DNA from: Marchantia polymorpha subsp. ruderalis
Lineage: Eukaryota; Streptophyta; Marchantiopsida; Marchantiales; Marchantiaceae
Direction of reading: 5' to 3'
Assembly (NCBI GenBank): GCA_037833965.1
Contig: AP031356.1
Coordinates: forward strand, 8,826,501-8,890,500
Length of the DNA: 64,000 bases
This document shows, piece after piece, positions 1 through 8,810 of the stretch. Each line of letters begins with the position of its first letter. The first letter of the stretch is position 1. The translations under genes were made by a program, and so were the position numbers. Under the pieces are notes generated by a model. The model was not told where the DNA came from and did no database searches. It saw only the letters and a list, made by a program, of their open reading frames with translations.

Positions 1-2207
1 GTCATGTTTCGCAAACAATTGACCATACAATACAATGCTAACGTGATGTTCGGAAAGAGTGTCACACATCACCGCCAATTAGTGCATTATACTGAGCCTC
101 CTCCATTCCAGGTCATAGTTTCTCCCCATTGTATCAAACTAGAACTTGCAGGACGGTTAGAGATGGATGATAACTTATGTGTTATGAAGCTCTAAACTAA
201 TAGGACGAACAGTCCCATATCAGCCATGCGTGTCCATTTCAGATTGTGATATCTCCTAGGAACACTCTCAAGCATCTCCGGATGTTTTGAAACGCAGTTT
301 CTTCTGTGTGATTTCCAGCAGCTCGAAATGAAAAGGCGCACAACTTTGGATTTAATATTTTAGACGCTGAAATAATCACGATGAAATAGAGTCGATGCAA
401 GTTTTGTGGGCTTGTGCTCCCTTGGAATATAATTTTTATCAACTTGATAATGTGTCTGGTACCCATCCTCTTCCATTACATTTGTCGCATGATCCGGAGA
501 ACCTCACATCCTGGCATTTTTTTTCCTCTCCATTGGCAATCTGATCAGGTTCTAACTATTTCACGAGATTGAGGGTTGTTTGCGAAAATCAAATGCACGG
601 TATGGAAGAAAAACAACTGCCATTCACATTGCAAGATGGCAATGTTATCTCTTTGTATATCACATAGATTTTCATTCTGATTTATGGCCTACAGCAGATT
701 GTGTCTTACACTAGATAAGAAACTGAGGAGTCCACACCATGTTGCAGGAAAATTGCTCATCAGTATCAAGAACTACGTAGTTTGTCCAAACAATGATTTC
801 AGTTTCATCCGAAGCTACGAAATGTTGGGATCAAATTCTACTAAACACTAAACGTTTTTATTCCTGAAGGATTTTATGACCAGATTTGTCTTGCCCGATT
901 GCATCGATGAATATGTCCTTATTGCTTCATTGTTGCTCTTTAACAACGGTATATGTTGAAAATTCCAAAAATTCAACTATAAATTAAAACATAAATGACT
1001 ATTAAATGCAGCAATTGTATTCTCATTGATACATTTCCTGAGAATTAAAAGAAAATCTCATCAATGAGTTCCTCTGCTAATAGGCCCGCTTATATTTGTC
1101 CTCATTATCAATTTTGAATTTGGATGTTGAACGTGGAAATTGCCCTCATTTCTTGGTTCTAGTTTCTCATCTCTACTACCAAACTGCTGTTCACAAACTT
1201 TGTGTAGCAATTTCACATTCTTGAGATTCAGAACGAGAAAATGTGTGTATTGACAAAGGGATGAAAGGTTTAACTTGAGTTAAATTAGTAGGCTATGAGA
1301 GCTGGAAAATTATTTGTCACAATTTAGAATCTGATACCTCATTTTTCCTCACTTTGTACTTCGAGATTTTCCTTGTCATTCTCCTCAGTCCTTCGAGATT
1401 CGTGGGCATTTGGTAAGTTCAGTCGGAATGATCAATCGAAATGACTAAACAAGAAAAACACTTCAAATCCTCTTGCACTTCACTCAATTCGAAGACCGTG
1501 AACTAAGAATCGCCGACTCCTGGGTGTTAATCTCAAGAACTGTTTGCGTGGTACATGTCGTTCCAGATGTTCTTTCATCTCTCCAGGTCTTGACTGAAGG
1601 CAATGTGTTGCGATTCCAAAGAGGATGCTGACGGCCATCCTGAAAACAGACGTACGTTTATCTGCAATCTAACACCTTCTACCTTTCAGAGCTGTGAAAA
1701 GAATAAATATACCCTCGAACCAAAAAACCTCAGTGCGTGATTTTGACTACTACATTTTATTATCTATGTCACGCGAAATGTTTTATGGATATAAATGTCC
1801 AAATACTTTAGGACCATATTTTTTGGATGTTGCACGGGTGACATGATACCTGAATATAATTTGTGGTCTTCGTAAAACAAATCGACCCGAGGGTGATTAA
1901 ATTGGTGGACCTCATAATGATTTGAGAGAAATTCAGTAAATCACTTTTATAGCGAATTTCCCCTCTTCTTATCTTTCTCTCTCTCTTTATGACCGGCGCG
2001 TGAATTTCTATTCATTGTGTATTTATTTTCAGGATATTGTAAGAGTTGTGGCAAAATTGATCCAAGTCGATAATTAAATAATTCGAACCGGAAGTTGAAT
2101 CTGTGCTAGGCCAGCGTTCTGATTCCCCGACGAACGTGCCCGGCTGCGTAACGGCTTGCATGGCTAGGTGGAGGAATATCAGGGGTCATATTCCTGTACG
2201 CGCGTGC
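1..2207. other. AT-rich host intergenic DNA, no gene recognised
   Basis: This stretch is AT-rich and contains only short reading frames on either strand. None shows a domain, a repeated motif or a codon pattern I recognise. I see no tRNA-like cloverleaf, no LTR terminus and no transposase-like protein. It could hold introns or UTRs of a gene lying to the left, but nothing supports a specific model. Confidence 0.5.
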
Positions 2208-2363
2208 ATTCAAATCCGGTGACCACCAGCCGGCCATAAATAGCCCTGGACCTCGGACGGAGAGAGCTCGAGCGGGCAGACTTCAATTCAAATCCGGTGA
2301 CCACCAGCCGTCCATTAATAGCCCTGGACCTCGGACAGAGAGAGCTCGAGCGGGCAGACTTCA
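2208..2363. repeat. Tandem duplication, 2 x 78 bp
   Basis: The unit beginning ATTCAAATCCGGTGACCACC at 2208 recurs at 2286 with a few substitutions (for example GGCCATAAA versus GTCCATTAA). Both copies run through CCCTGGACCTCGGAC and GAGCTCGAGCGGGCAGAC. The local GC content is well above that of the surrounding DNA. I see no coding role. Confidence 0.85.
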
Positions 2364-2985
2364 ATTTCGCCGAGCAGCGCACTTCTTGCCGGGTGTCGTC
2401 GGCTCGTTCGGATGGTGCGGACACGGAGCACAGCTCTCCCCCTCGAGCCTAAGGAATCGGTCTGTCGAGAAACCCTTTCTCGAGCATTTCGTGCTCTCTT
2501 TGTGAAGAAGCGCCCCGTTGGAATTGATGAAGAAATCCAGAGCTCGGAGTTTTTTAAACAGGTATGACATGAAGGGGAGACTGATAAGAGAGGTCCTATT
2601 TATCTGATGGATGAAGTGGCTCTGACTCATCCGGTGGACATGTTGATGTGAAAAGTTCATATGAACTTCGAGACTTTGAGGAGAGATTGCACTTGCAAAG
2701 GATCATATGAAAATCTCAGTATTTGCTTTGCTGGTTCTTGTTGGAGAATCTTTGGTTTCACAGTGTATTAATTCAGCGGTTCTGGTCGGGGACAATTTAC
2801 AAGAGTGTGTTTTGATTTTATAGGTAGAATAGCAAGTCGCCTGTGCTGTAGATCCGGAAGGAAGATTGGAACGCCTAAATTTATGAAATTTCAACATCTG
2901 AGCGGTGTCTGATATCTGGTATATTGAAGAATCTAGGTCAATCAACGTGTTTGCAGCCAACAACCTGAGAACACGGTCAGACTTT

Positions 2986-3282
2986 ATGGCTCCTTCTGGA
3001 TCGCGCAGTTCTTCTTCATGTGCAAATGTGGAGGTGGAGGAAGCCGTCGAATACGTGCAGAATGTCAAGGATACTTTGAGATTGATGAATGACGAAGGAA
3101 CTTTTCAAAAGTTCCTGAAGATCATGGACGGCTTCAAGAAAGGACAGTTGGATATCACCGATGTTATAGTACGGGTCAAGTCTATCTTCAGTCACTATCC
3201 TCATTTGATTCTTGGGTTCAGAAGATTCCTTCCGGAAAGTACTCAATTTCTGATCAGTGTGGCAGCAGCACCTGCAGCCTGA
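2986..3282 (+). CDS. Small protein with a single SIN3-type PAH domain
   Basis: From the ATG at 2986 the frame gives 98 residues ending at a TGA at 3280-3282. After a short Ser-rich start it carries one paired amphipathic helix (PAH) domain of the SIN3 type: a first helix around YVQNVKDTLRLM, then FQKFLKIMDGFKKGQ, LDITDVIVRVKSIF and the hallmark LILGFRRFLP near the end. PAH domains bind short amphipathic helices of transcription factors and recruit SIN3/histone-deacetylase corepressors. Full SIN3 proteins carry three or four PAH repeats plus an HDAC-interacting region, all absent here. Short single-PAH proteins are known in plants. The frame stays open upstream to a GTG at 2905 and closes with TGA at 2899, so either 2986 is the start or a further exon joins within 2902-2985. 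It could also be a gene remnant. It lies upstream of the LBD gene on the same strand. Confidence 0.6.
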   Translation: MAPSGSRSSSSCANVEVEEAVEYVQNVKDTLRLMNDEGTFQKFLKIMDGFKKGQLDITDVIVRVKSIFSHYPHLILGFRRFLPESTQFLISVAAAPAA

Positions 3283-3521
3283 CTTCGGAGCACATATGGT
3301 TAAGAATTGAAGATGTTTCTTGACAAGTGATACGTTGTTCATTCTTGTCCGTACTTTAGCAGAGGAGTCTGGGTTTCACTTCACTAACTACGTCATTGTC
3401 CCAAGCGCAAAGGACAGAAGAGCCCGAAGAGTGGTGCAACAACGAGGGCATATCTATCATTGGTGGGCGGAAGGGACTAGAATAGACTGCTGCTTGGGGC
3501 CTATATTTGGGATCTGGAAGA

Positions 3522-3566
3522 TTTCAGAAACTCTTTCACCGTGTTGTGGTGAAAGAGTTTCTGAAA
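3522..3566. repeat. Perfect inverted repeat, 19-bp arms and 7-nt loop
   Basis: The arm TTTCAGAAACTCTTTCACC (3522-3540) is exactly reverse-complemented at 3548-3566, separated by GTGTTGT. Transcription from either strand would give a 19-bp hairpin. It is too short for a typical plant miRNA precursor unless flanking pairing extends it. The sequence is not followed by a clear U-tract. Confidence 0.9.
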
Positions 3567-3767
3567 TGGGCGAGGGTGTGCAGCGGCAACCGCTGCTTAT
3601 ATTTCTCGTGGTTGTTGCATATGGTCGGCGAGCCAAATATTGTTGCATATATCAATATTGTTGCATATTGATGCGCTACGCCGCCGTCGACAAGGTGTCG
3701 TAAGGGAGTAGCGTAGTAGGTACAATGAAGATTAAGAACAGCTTTTAAAATTAGATTATGACTGACG

Positions 3768-3789
3768 GCGATGTCTTATTAGACATCGC
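3768..3789. repeat. Inverted repeat, 9-bp arms and 4-nt loop
   Basis: GCGATGTCT at 3768-3776 and AGACATCGC at 3781-3789 flank TATT. It lies about 70 bp upstream of the LBD TATA box, so a regulatory role is possible but not shown. Confidence 0.7.
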
Positions 3790-3852
3790 GGTGGACATCG
3801 AGAGAAAATAGAAAAGTCGTGTTTCTCTTGTGATACTCGTACTCCCGCACCC

Positions 3853-3860
3853 TTTATAAA
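3853..3860 (+). promoter_or_regulatory. TATA box of the LBD gene
   Basis: TTTATAAA lies 44-51 bp upstream of the LBD ATG. A plant start site about 30 bp downstream would leave a 5' UTR of only some 15-20 nt, so the true promoter could instead lie further upstream. Confidence 0.45.
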
Positions 3861-3903
3861 GAGCTACACGGGATTGCTCCCTGGTATTGTGCTTTGATCG
3901 AGC

Positions 3904-4644
3904 ATGGGCTCCCCTCCGAACGCAGCGTGCGCTGCCTGCAAGTTCCAGCGTCGGAAATGCGCTGTGGACTGCTTGCTGGCGCCGTGGTTCCCTCCGGACC
4001 AGCACAGGCGCTTTGCCAACGCGCACAGGCTCTTCGGAGTGGCAAAAATATTGAGGTTGATACGAGAGAATCGGAGCTCCGTCCAGGATCTGATGATGAG
4101 TGTCTGCTTCGAGTCTGACGCTCGGGAACGAGATCCTGTCAGTGGAGAGTACGGGATATTACGACGTCTTCAGCGAGAGGCCGAGAGACTGGAGGAGAAC
4201 ATAACGGCTTTGTCCGAGAAGCTCAGGATACTGTTGGTAGAGGATGCTGCTGCCAACCATGTCAACAACGCACCTCATTCCCATTCTGCTTACAACGCCG
4301 TTCCTCCAGAGTATTACGCACATGCACGGCCTTCTCAGGTTGCAGAGACAACGCCAGCGCTGCAAGACAACTGTGGTTATCATATGCAGCAACAGAAGCT
4401 GCAGCATCAGCAGCCGCATCAACAACAGCAACATCTGCATTACATGCAGATGCCCCAACAGCAGCATCAACAACAGCAGCCGCATCAAAAACAGCAACAA
4501 CTGCATTACATGCAGATGGCCCAGCAGCAGATGCTTTCTCTAGAGTATTTTGTTAATTTCAACGCCGTCGGTGGTGGAGGCTTTCCTCCGGTGCAAGCAA
4601 CACACGCGTCGACCTCTCATCCACTTATGCACTTCTATCTGTGA
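3904..4644 (+). CDS. LOB-domain (LBD) transcription factor, class I, LBD27/22-like
   Basis: This 246-residue, uninterrupted reading frame is a plant-specific LOB-domain protein, a nuclear DNA-binding transcription factor family. The zinc-binding CX2CX6CX3C block is complete (C9, C12, C19, C23, within CAACKFQRRKC). It is followed by the Gly-Ala-Ser block (about 37-53, FANAHRLFGVAKIL), the conserved DPV (77-79) and a leucine-zipper-like LX6LX3(I)X6L run (L89, L96, I100, L107) expected of class I members that dimerise. The CLLAPWFPPDQ wording after the zinc block is closest, from memory, to Arabidopsis LBD27 (SIDECAR POLLEN) and LBD22. The C-terminal half is rich in Gln and His and holds an internal duplication around the word LHYMQM (about 178-206), encoded by CAG/CAA-rich DNA. 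Many LBD genes have an intron inside the LOB domain; none is seen here. The ATG is chosen because it directly precedes the zinc block. Confidence 0.92.
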   Translation: MGSPPNAACAACKFQRRKCAVDCLLAPWFPPDQHRRFANAHRLFGVAKILRLIRENRSSVQDLMMSVCFESDARERDPVSGEYGILRRLQREAERLEENITALSEKLRILLVEDAAANHVNNAPHSHSAYNAVPPEYYAHARPSQVAETTPALQDNCGYHMQQQKLQHQQPHQQQQHLHYMQMPQQQHQQQQPHQKQQQLHYMQMAQQQMLSLEYFVNFNAVGGGGFPPVQATHASTSHPLMHFYL

Positions 4645-5259
4645 GGTGCAGAAATGCCTCTTCATCGGGCCTCTTCTTCGTACACTGGAACAGCAGCGAG
4701 AAACTTTCTCTCCCTCACAAACAACTCTTACTCTTGCTTTTTTTTACTTCTGTTGTAATTGCAGATAATACAGAATCTGCAGCATACGTAGTTCCTTTTT
4801 TCTCCACAGCAATAGATCTATCGAGACGCACATGGAGTGTCTTCCCAGGATTTTTGTTTAGATAGCCCAGACGCACATGGAGTGTCTTCCCAAGATTTTT
4901 GTTTAGATAGCTCAGGTACATAATCGTTACTCCTCCACAGCAATAGATCTATCCAGACGCACATGGAGTGTCTTCCCAGGATTTTTGTTTAGATAGCTCA
5001 TGTACATAATCGGTACTCCTCCACAGCTATAGATCTATCCACACGCGCATGCAGTGTCTTCCCAGGATTTTATATTTTATGACAAACTAATAAATAACGT
5101 GGCTGATTCAGTCGCCCGACACAAGGTGTTCTATATTACCGTGAGTATCAGGGCCTCGTGTAGGTGTGTACGATTGCAGATTCCTGGGCTGTGAGATCTG
5201 ACTTTCGAAGACTTCAGCTCAGTTGTGTAGGAGTTATATCCGAATTATATATGTCGGAT
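4645..5259. other. LBD 3' flank up to the transposon block
   Basis: The stretch holds the LBD 3' UTR, tandem repeats (4804-5070) and a possible AATAAA polyadenylation signal at 5089-5094. It ends at CGGAT (5255-5259), the left flank of the first LTR and so the expected target-site sequence. I could not find the matching CGGAT copy on the far side of the element block. Confidence 0.55.
4804..5070. repeat. Tandem repeat array, about 86-bp units with an inserted 45-bp half-unit
   Basis: CCACAGCAATAGATCTATC begins units at 4804 and 4935, with a variant at 5021. The sub-word ACGCACATGGAGTGTCTTCC occurs in the first unit, is repeated 45 bp later in that same unit, and recurs in the later units (last copy degenerate). 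Each is followed by TTTTTGTTTAGATAG except the last. The spacing 131 then 86 is explained by one extra 45-bp duplication. Confidence 0.85.
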
Positions 5260-6176
5260 TGTAATAACCCACCAAAGGCTAAAACTGCAGTATGGTGGTA
5301 AAAAGATCGAACCCACAGGGACAGAGGCAACACACAGAGTAAAAGTGTCACATTTAACAGACTTTTGGTAGAGTTTGAATTCTAGGCGACTGTCACTCCC
5401 AGAAATACTGCAGTGCTCGACTCGGAGGCTCGACTCGGAGGAGGATCTCAACTCGGAGGATGCTCGGAGGATGCACGGTACAGCTTGGTCACTCAACACA
5501 CACACACACACCTGAAACTGGCAAAAAGCACAACTCGGAGGTCGGTCAGGACCTCCGCTTTGGATTTCAGGAGGAAAGTGTCTCGCAAGTTCACTCAGAG
5601 GTTCTGCAGGAAGTGCCTCCCACTCCGGCTTTTACTGCCCTTCCGCCAGGAACTAGCGGGGGTACCCGGACTGGACTTCTCACTTCGGAACGAAGCCTCT
5701 ACGTACGCCGTGGACGTCACCCTCGACTATCACACAAAACGCAGGGAGTGCAGACCCAACTGAGAACTTACTGAAAACACGATCCAGTAACACACACACA
5801 ACCTGAATTACAAACCAAGGTTTACACGAAGTAATGAAACTTCACATTGGCATTCAGGGGAAACTTCCCGTAGGAGTACAATCAGGATATGTCACTCGAA
5901 GGAGTAAGGGGGAACTGTTCAAGTATCTAACTCGCAGCCGGCTCTGAGTATCAGAAATCACCCGCAGGTGCAGATCCGCACTACTCAAGTCTCTAACCGG
6001 GTGCGAGCTCTGAACATTCAGCCGAAGGCCTTCAACTACAACATACGGTAACTTCGCTATGCTGCAGCTTCTCTACGTGGTGCCAGGACCAAAATGCACA
6101 AACACGCCAAGAAAGTGAGTTCCTGATCTGCACTTCCGAAACTGGAAGAGTCCCAAGGCAAAACGCCTCGATCTAC

Positions 6177-6182
6177 TTTATA
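6177..6182 (-). promoter_or_regulatory. LTR-A1 TATA box
   Basis: On the minus strand AGTATAAAG lies about 35 bp downstream of the ORF-A1 stop and some 920 bp before the LTR end. It sits where the U3/R boundary of the genomic transcript would be expected. A hairpin-forming stretch (CAAGGC/GCCTTG type, with one mismatch in this copy) follows immediately. Confidence 0.65.
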
Positions 6183-6215
6183 CTCTCAAAAGATCCTAAC
6201 TAGCACTACGCTATC

Positions 6216-8810
6216 CTATCTACCACTCGCAGCATCTGCGCGGAACCAAACTACTCTACTGCACTCAGCAGATCCGGTGCTGCGCCTCCTGCGCGCCGGA
6301 CTGCTCCGCGTACTATCTCTACCTTGCCAGTCTTCCGACCGGCTGCGTAACCCCAGGCGTCGGAGCGCTGCAGTGACTTCCGACTGCAAGTGCGCCATAG
6401 TGTCGCGCGCACCCGACAAGAAAGTTTCTAATTTTCTTGCCACTCGCCGCCGACTCCGACTGTCACCTTCCGTCAATGCCGCCGCCCGAAGCTCGAACTC
6501 CCTGAGTGTGATCCTCTCTTGAGCTGCCACCTCCCAATGGGTGTATCCGTTTAGACAACGAGTCACCCGTGCCGCCAACTCTCCTCGTGCCCTGCAGCTG
6601 CTCTCCACCTCTGCCAGCTGCATTTCTAAATCCGCACGTTGTGCCCTCAAATCCGAGCACTCGGTTTGCAAGCTGCACAACAACTCCTCATCCTCCTTGC
6701 GGGCTCTTTGACTTTCCTCTAAGGCGCGCGTCTGGCGCGCAAGCTCGGCTGCTAGGACGTTGTTCTGTCTCCGCTCCTCCTGCAGTTCCGACTCGATCTT
6801 TGCCCGTATTAGTTCGGCCTCCGCCTGACTCTTCGTCGCCGCATCCTCCTTCTGCTGCTGCAAGGCTTGGTACAGCTTTTGGGTGACCGCCAGGTGTTGT
6901 CGGAGGGCGGTGTTCCTATCCACATATACTCCGCATCTAGAGGCCCACCTTGCCACCTTGCTCCTCGTCCTTCGCCTGATTGTCTCCACATAAGACTGCG
7001 GTTTTAAGGCACTTGCGTATTTGGATGTCTTGCGATCCAGATATCGCAGGAGTGGAACTATCTGTTCGCACAGCACCCCTGTTGGCGTTTTCTGCACCGA
7101 ATCCTCTTCTTGCTCTTCCGAGCTCGTCTCATCCTCAGTCTCGAGGATCTCAGTCGCCACCGAATCCCTTGGCGACTCCCTGGAACTGTGGCGCGCAGCA
7201 GCTTCCGCTGCGACTGCTGCTCCACTGCCTGCTAAAATATCCAGGGCAGTGGGAGATCCCACTGCTTGAGCCCCTGTTTCGGCTCGATCTTCGGTTTGTG
7301 AAGGGGTCGACGCCGCAGTGACTTTTGTCACTCTTGCACCGCCCGCTTCTGCTGCCTGTCCTTCCGGCGCAATCTGCGCGGAAGGTGTCCTTGCTGAAGG
7401 TGCGTCCGCTGAAGGCGTCCGCACACTGGTCGTTGGCTCCATACGTCTCGCAGTCGGCGAATCCGGCTGACTCTCTGTTGTCCGACTCGCAGTCGGCGAA
7501 TCCGGCTGACTCTCTGTTGTCCGACTCGCAGTCGGCCGACCAGCAGTTGTCCGACTGGGAGTCGGATACACCCTGCGCGTCTTGACTCCACTTGGCCTGC
7601 TTGTTGGGGGCGTTCTTCCAGAAGTGCCTTCCGCCGAAGACGACCCTCTGAGGATTGTTGGCTCGTCAGCCAAACTCTCTTCTGCTTCCGGCCTGCTGTC
7701 CGGTTCAACGCGCCGTTCAGTTGGCCTTCCTTCCGCTTGCCGACCTTCAGTCATCCGACTCGCAGTCGGCCGGCTGTCAGTCCTTCCATCTCCTCCCGAA
7801 GGCCGTGGTGCCTTCTGTGCAGAGGTTTCTGCCGTCTTCCCTAGGACCTGAGCAATTATCTCTTCCTGTGTGAGATTCCGCCGGGTCGGAGTTCGCCTGG
7901 TCTCCTCAGTAACAGTTGGCATTCTGCGTGCCCTCTGTTTTGGTCGACTATGAGGCTCGGGGGTGGGCCGACCACGAGTCGGCGCAGCTGGTACTTCCGG
8001 CTGCCTGTCCTCAGGTCTCTCATCCCACTTCCGCTTGCGCGGAATGCGCTCACTTCGACGTTCTTCTGCTGCTCTGGCTGGAGCCGGAGCCGGAGGCGTA
8101 CTGGCAGGTTCCTCGTCCGGATCCGTGTCTACTTCGGCCTCCCTCGAATATCTACCTGGATAAGACCGGCTCAGCTGCGGAAACCGAGTTTTCTCAGCAT
8201 TCGTCAAACATCCCATCGCCCGGTAAAACACGATTAAGTAAGGCGATAGATGATTGAGCGTTCCTCCCCTCTCTTCTTGCGCATGTTGGCGCGTCACCTT
8301 CCACAGGAGCCGTGCCCAATGCACCGGAGCTCCTGACAACACTAGCTCCACGAACTCTACCTGCCAACCATGCATGTAAGCGGTCTTGGTCGGCTGCAAT
8401 ATCTGCAGCAATGCTGTCGCGACATTTCTCCGCAATCGATCCTTGTAATCCCGAGTCCGGAAACCGTTCTTGGGATGTCTAGCCACCTTGAAGAGCTCAT
8501 TGTAAGAGACTTCTTCCTCCTGGGACACTTTCACGCTGTCGGCCTCGAAGAGGAGATCCCCTTCCTCGCCGGCACACCTGCCCAACACCTGTGCCCAATT
8601 GCAAATTTCCCATCTCTCTGGGTGTGGGCGAAATCCGCGAGAAGGCTTGTGTCTCTCTTGCAGATACTCGCGCACCATCTCCGGACACGTCCAATTCCAC
8701 CCCCAGAGGAGAAAGTCGAGCTTCAGCCTCGTCAGCACATCTTGAAATGCGCGTAGACCGATCTGCGGCACCCTGAGTGGAGACACTCGCAGTTGGGGAA
8801 CCTTCGACAT
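6216..8810 (-). CDS. ORF-A1: LTR-encoded protein of unknown function, 864 aa
   Basis: The ATG at 8810 (protein start MSKVPQL) opens 864 codons inside the LTR. Residues about 1-232 form a conserved domain rich in Trp and charged residues (FLLWGWNW near 33-40, GFRTRDYKDRLRRN near 116-129, GGTLNHLSP near 182-190, VDTDPDEE near 227-234). Residues about 235-570 are Pro/Thr/Ser/Arg-rich and probably disordered, with a 13-residue repeat. Residues about 578-620 (VPLLRYLDRK) are conserved, about 635-740 are predicted coiled coil, and the C-terminus is Arg-rich, ending near SAECSRVVWFRA. I see no signal peptide, transmembrane segment, zinc knuckle, protease, RT or integrase motif, so it is not a recognisable env. 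I do not recognise the family. Homologues in diverged LTR-B copies keep the same order of conserved blocks. The stop lies just upstream of the LTR TATA box. In genomic RNA it would be the last ORF. A GTG 6 codons upstream is also in frame. Confidence 0.75.
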   Translation of the reverse strand: MSKVPQLRVSPLRVPQIGLRAFQDVLTRLKLDFLLWGWNWTCPEMVREYLQERHKPSRGFRPHPERWEICNWAQVLGRCAGEEGDLLFEADSVKVSQEEEVSYNELFKVARHPKNGFRTRDYKDRLRRNVATALLQILQPTKTAYMHGWQVEFVELVLSGAPVHWARLLWKVTRQHAQEERGGTLNHLSPYLIVFYRAMGCLTNAEKTRFPQLSRSYPGRYSREAEVDTDPDEEPASTPPAPAPARAAEERRSERIPRKRKWDERPEDRQPEVPAAPTRGRPTPEPHSRPKQRARRMPTVTEETRRTPTRRNLTQEEIIAQVLGKTAETSAQKAPRPSGGDGRTDSRPTASRMTEGRQAEGRPTERRVEPDSRPEAEESLADEPTILRGSSSAEGTSGRTPPTSRPSGVKTRRVYPTPSRTTAGRPTASRTTESQPDSPTASRTTESQPDSPTARRMEPTTSVRTPSADAPSARTPSAQIAPEGQAAEAGGARVTKVTAASTPSQTEDRAETGAQAVGSPTALDILAGSGAAVAAEAAARHSSRESPRDSVATEILETEDETSSEEQEEDSVQKTPTGVLCEQIVPLLRYLDRKTSKYASALKPQSYVETIRRRTRSKVARWASRCGVYVDRNTALRQHLAVTQKLYQALQQQKEDAATKSQAEAELIRAKIESELQEERRQNNVLAAELARQTRALEESQRARKEDEELLCSLQTECSDLRAQRADLEMQLAEVESSCRARGELAARVTRCLNGYTHWEVAAQERITLREFELRAAALTEGDSRSRRRVARKLETFLSGARDTMAHLQSEVTAALRRLGLRSRSEDWQGRDSTRSSPARRRRSTGSAECSRVVWFRADAASGR
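7451..7528 (-). repeat. 39-bp tandem duplication inside ORF-A1
   Basis: Two adjacent 39-bp copies (7451-7489, 7490-7528) encode a 13-residue repeat (TASRTTESQPDSP type). The identical duplication is in A2 (18157-18234), but A3, A4, A6 and A7 have a single unit, so it arose in the A1/A2 lineage. The flanking DNA contains imperfect palindromes of the type CCGACTCGCAGTCGG. Confidence 0.8.

Larger units (their letters stand above)
3283..3844. other. Intergenic spacer with two hairpins
   Basis: No convincing gene lies between the PAH reading frame and the LBD gene. The stretch holds a perfect 19-bp inverted repeat (3522-3566), a 9-bp inverted repeat (3768-3789) and repeated ATATTGTTGCATAT words near 3640-3670. 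It presumably includes the LBD promoter. Confidence 0.5.

Noticed and set aside
4..195. A 63-codon frame at the window start
   Set aside because: No recognisable domain and no support for a start or splice site. It could be the end of an unseen exon but nothing shows this.
2412..2567. Possible upstream exon of the PAH gene (ATG at 2412, donor CAG/GTATGA at 2562)
   Set aside because: The donor leaves a complete codon. The candidate acceptors I found between 2902 and 2985 (including TTTGCAG at 2950-2956) are all in the wrong phase for the PAH frame, so I did not join them.
3320..3703. A 127-codon plus-strand frame
   Set aside because: It runs through both arms of the 19-bp inverted repeat, has no recognisable domain, and its composition looks random.
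5413..5774. Short plus-strand frames in the LTR R-U5 (also at 16119-16480, 54690-55055 and similar)
   Set aside because: They lie antisense to the LTR transcript, consist of microsatellite and CTCGGAGG repeats, and recur only because the LTR recurs.
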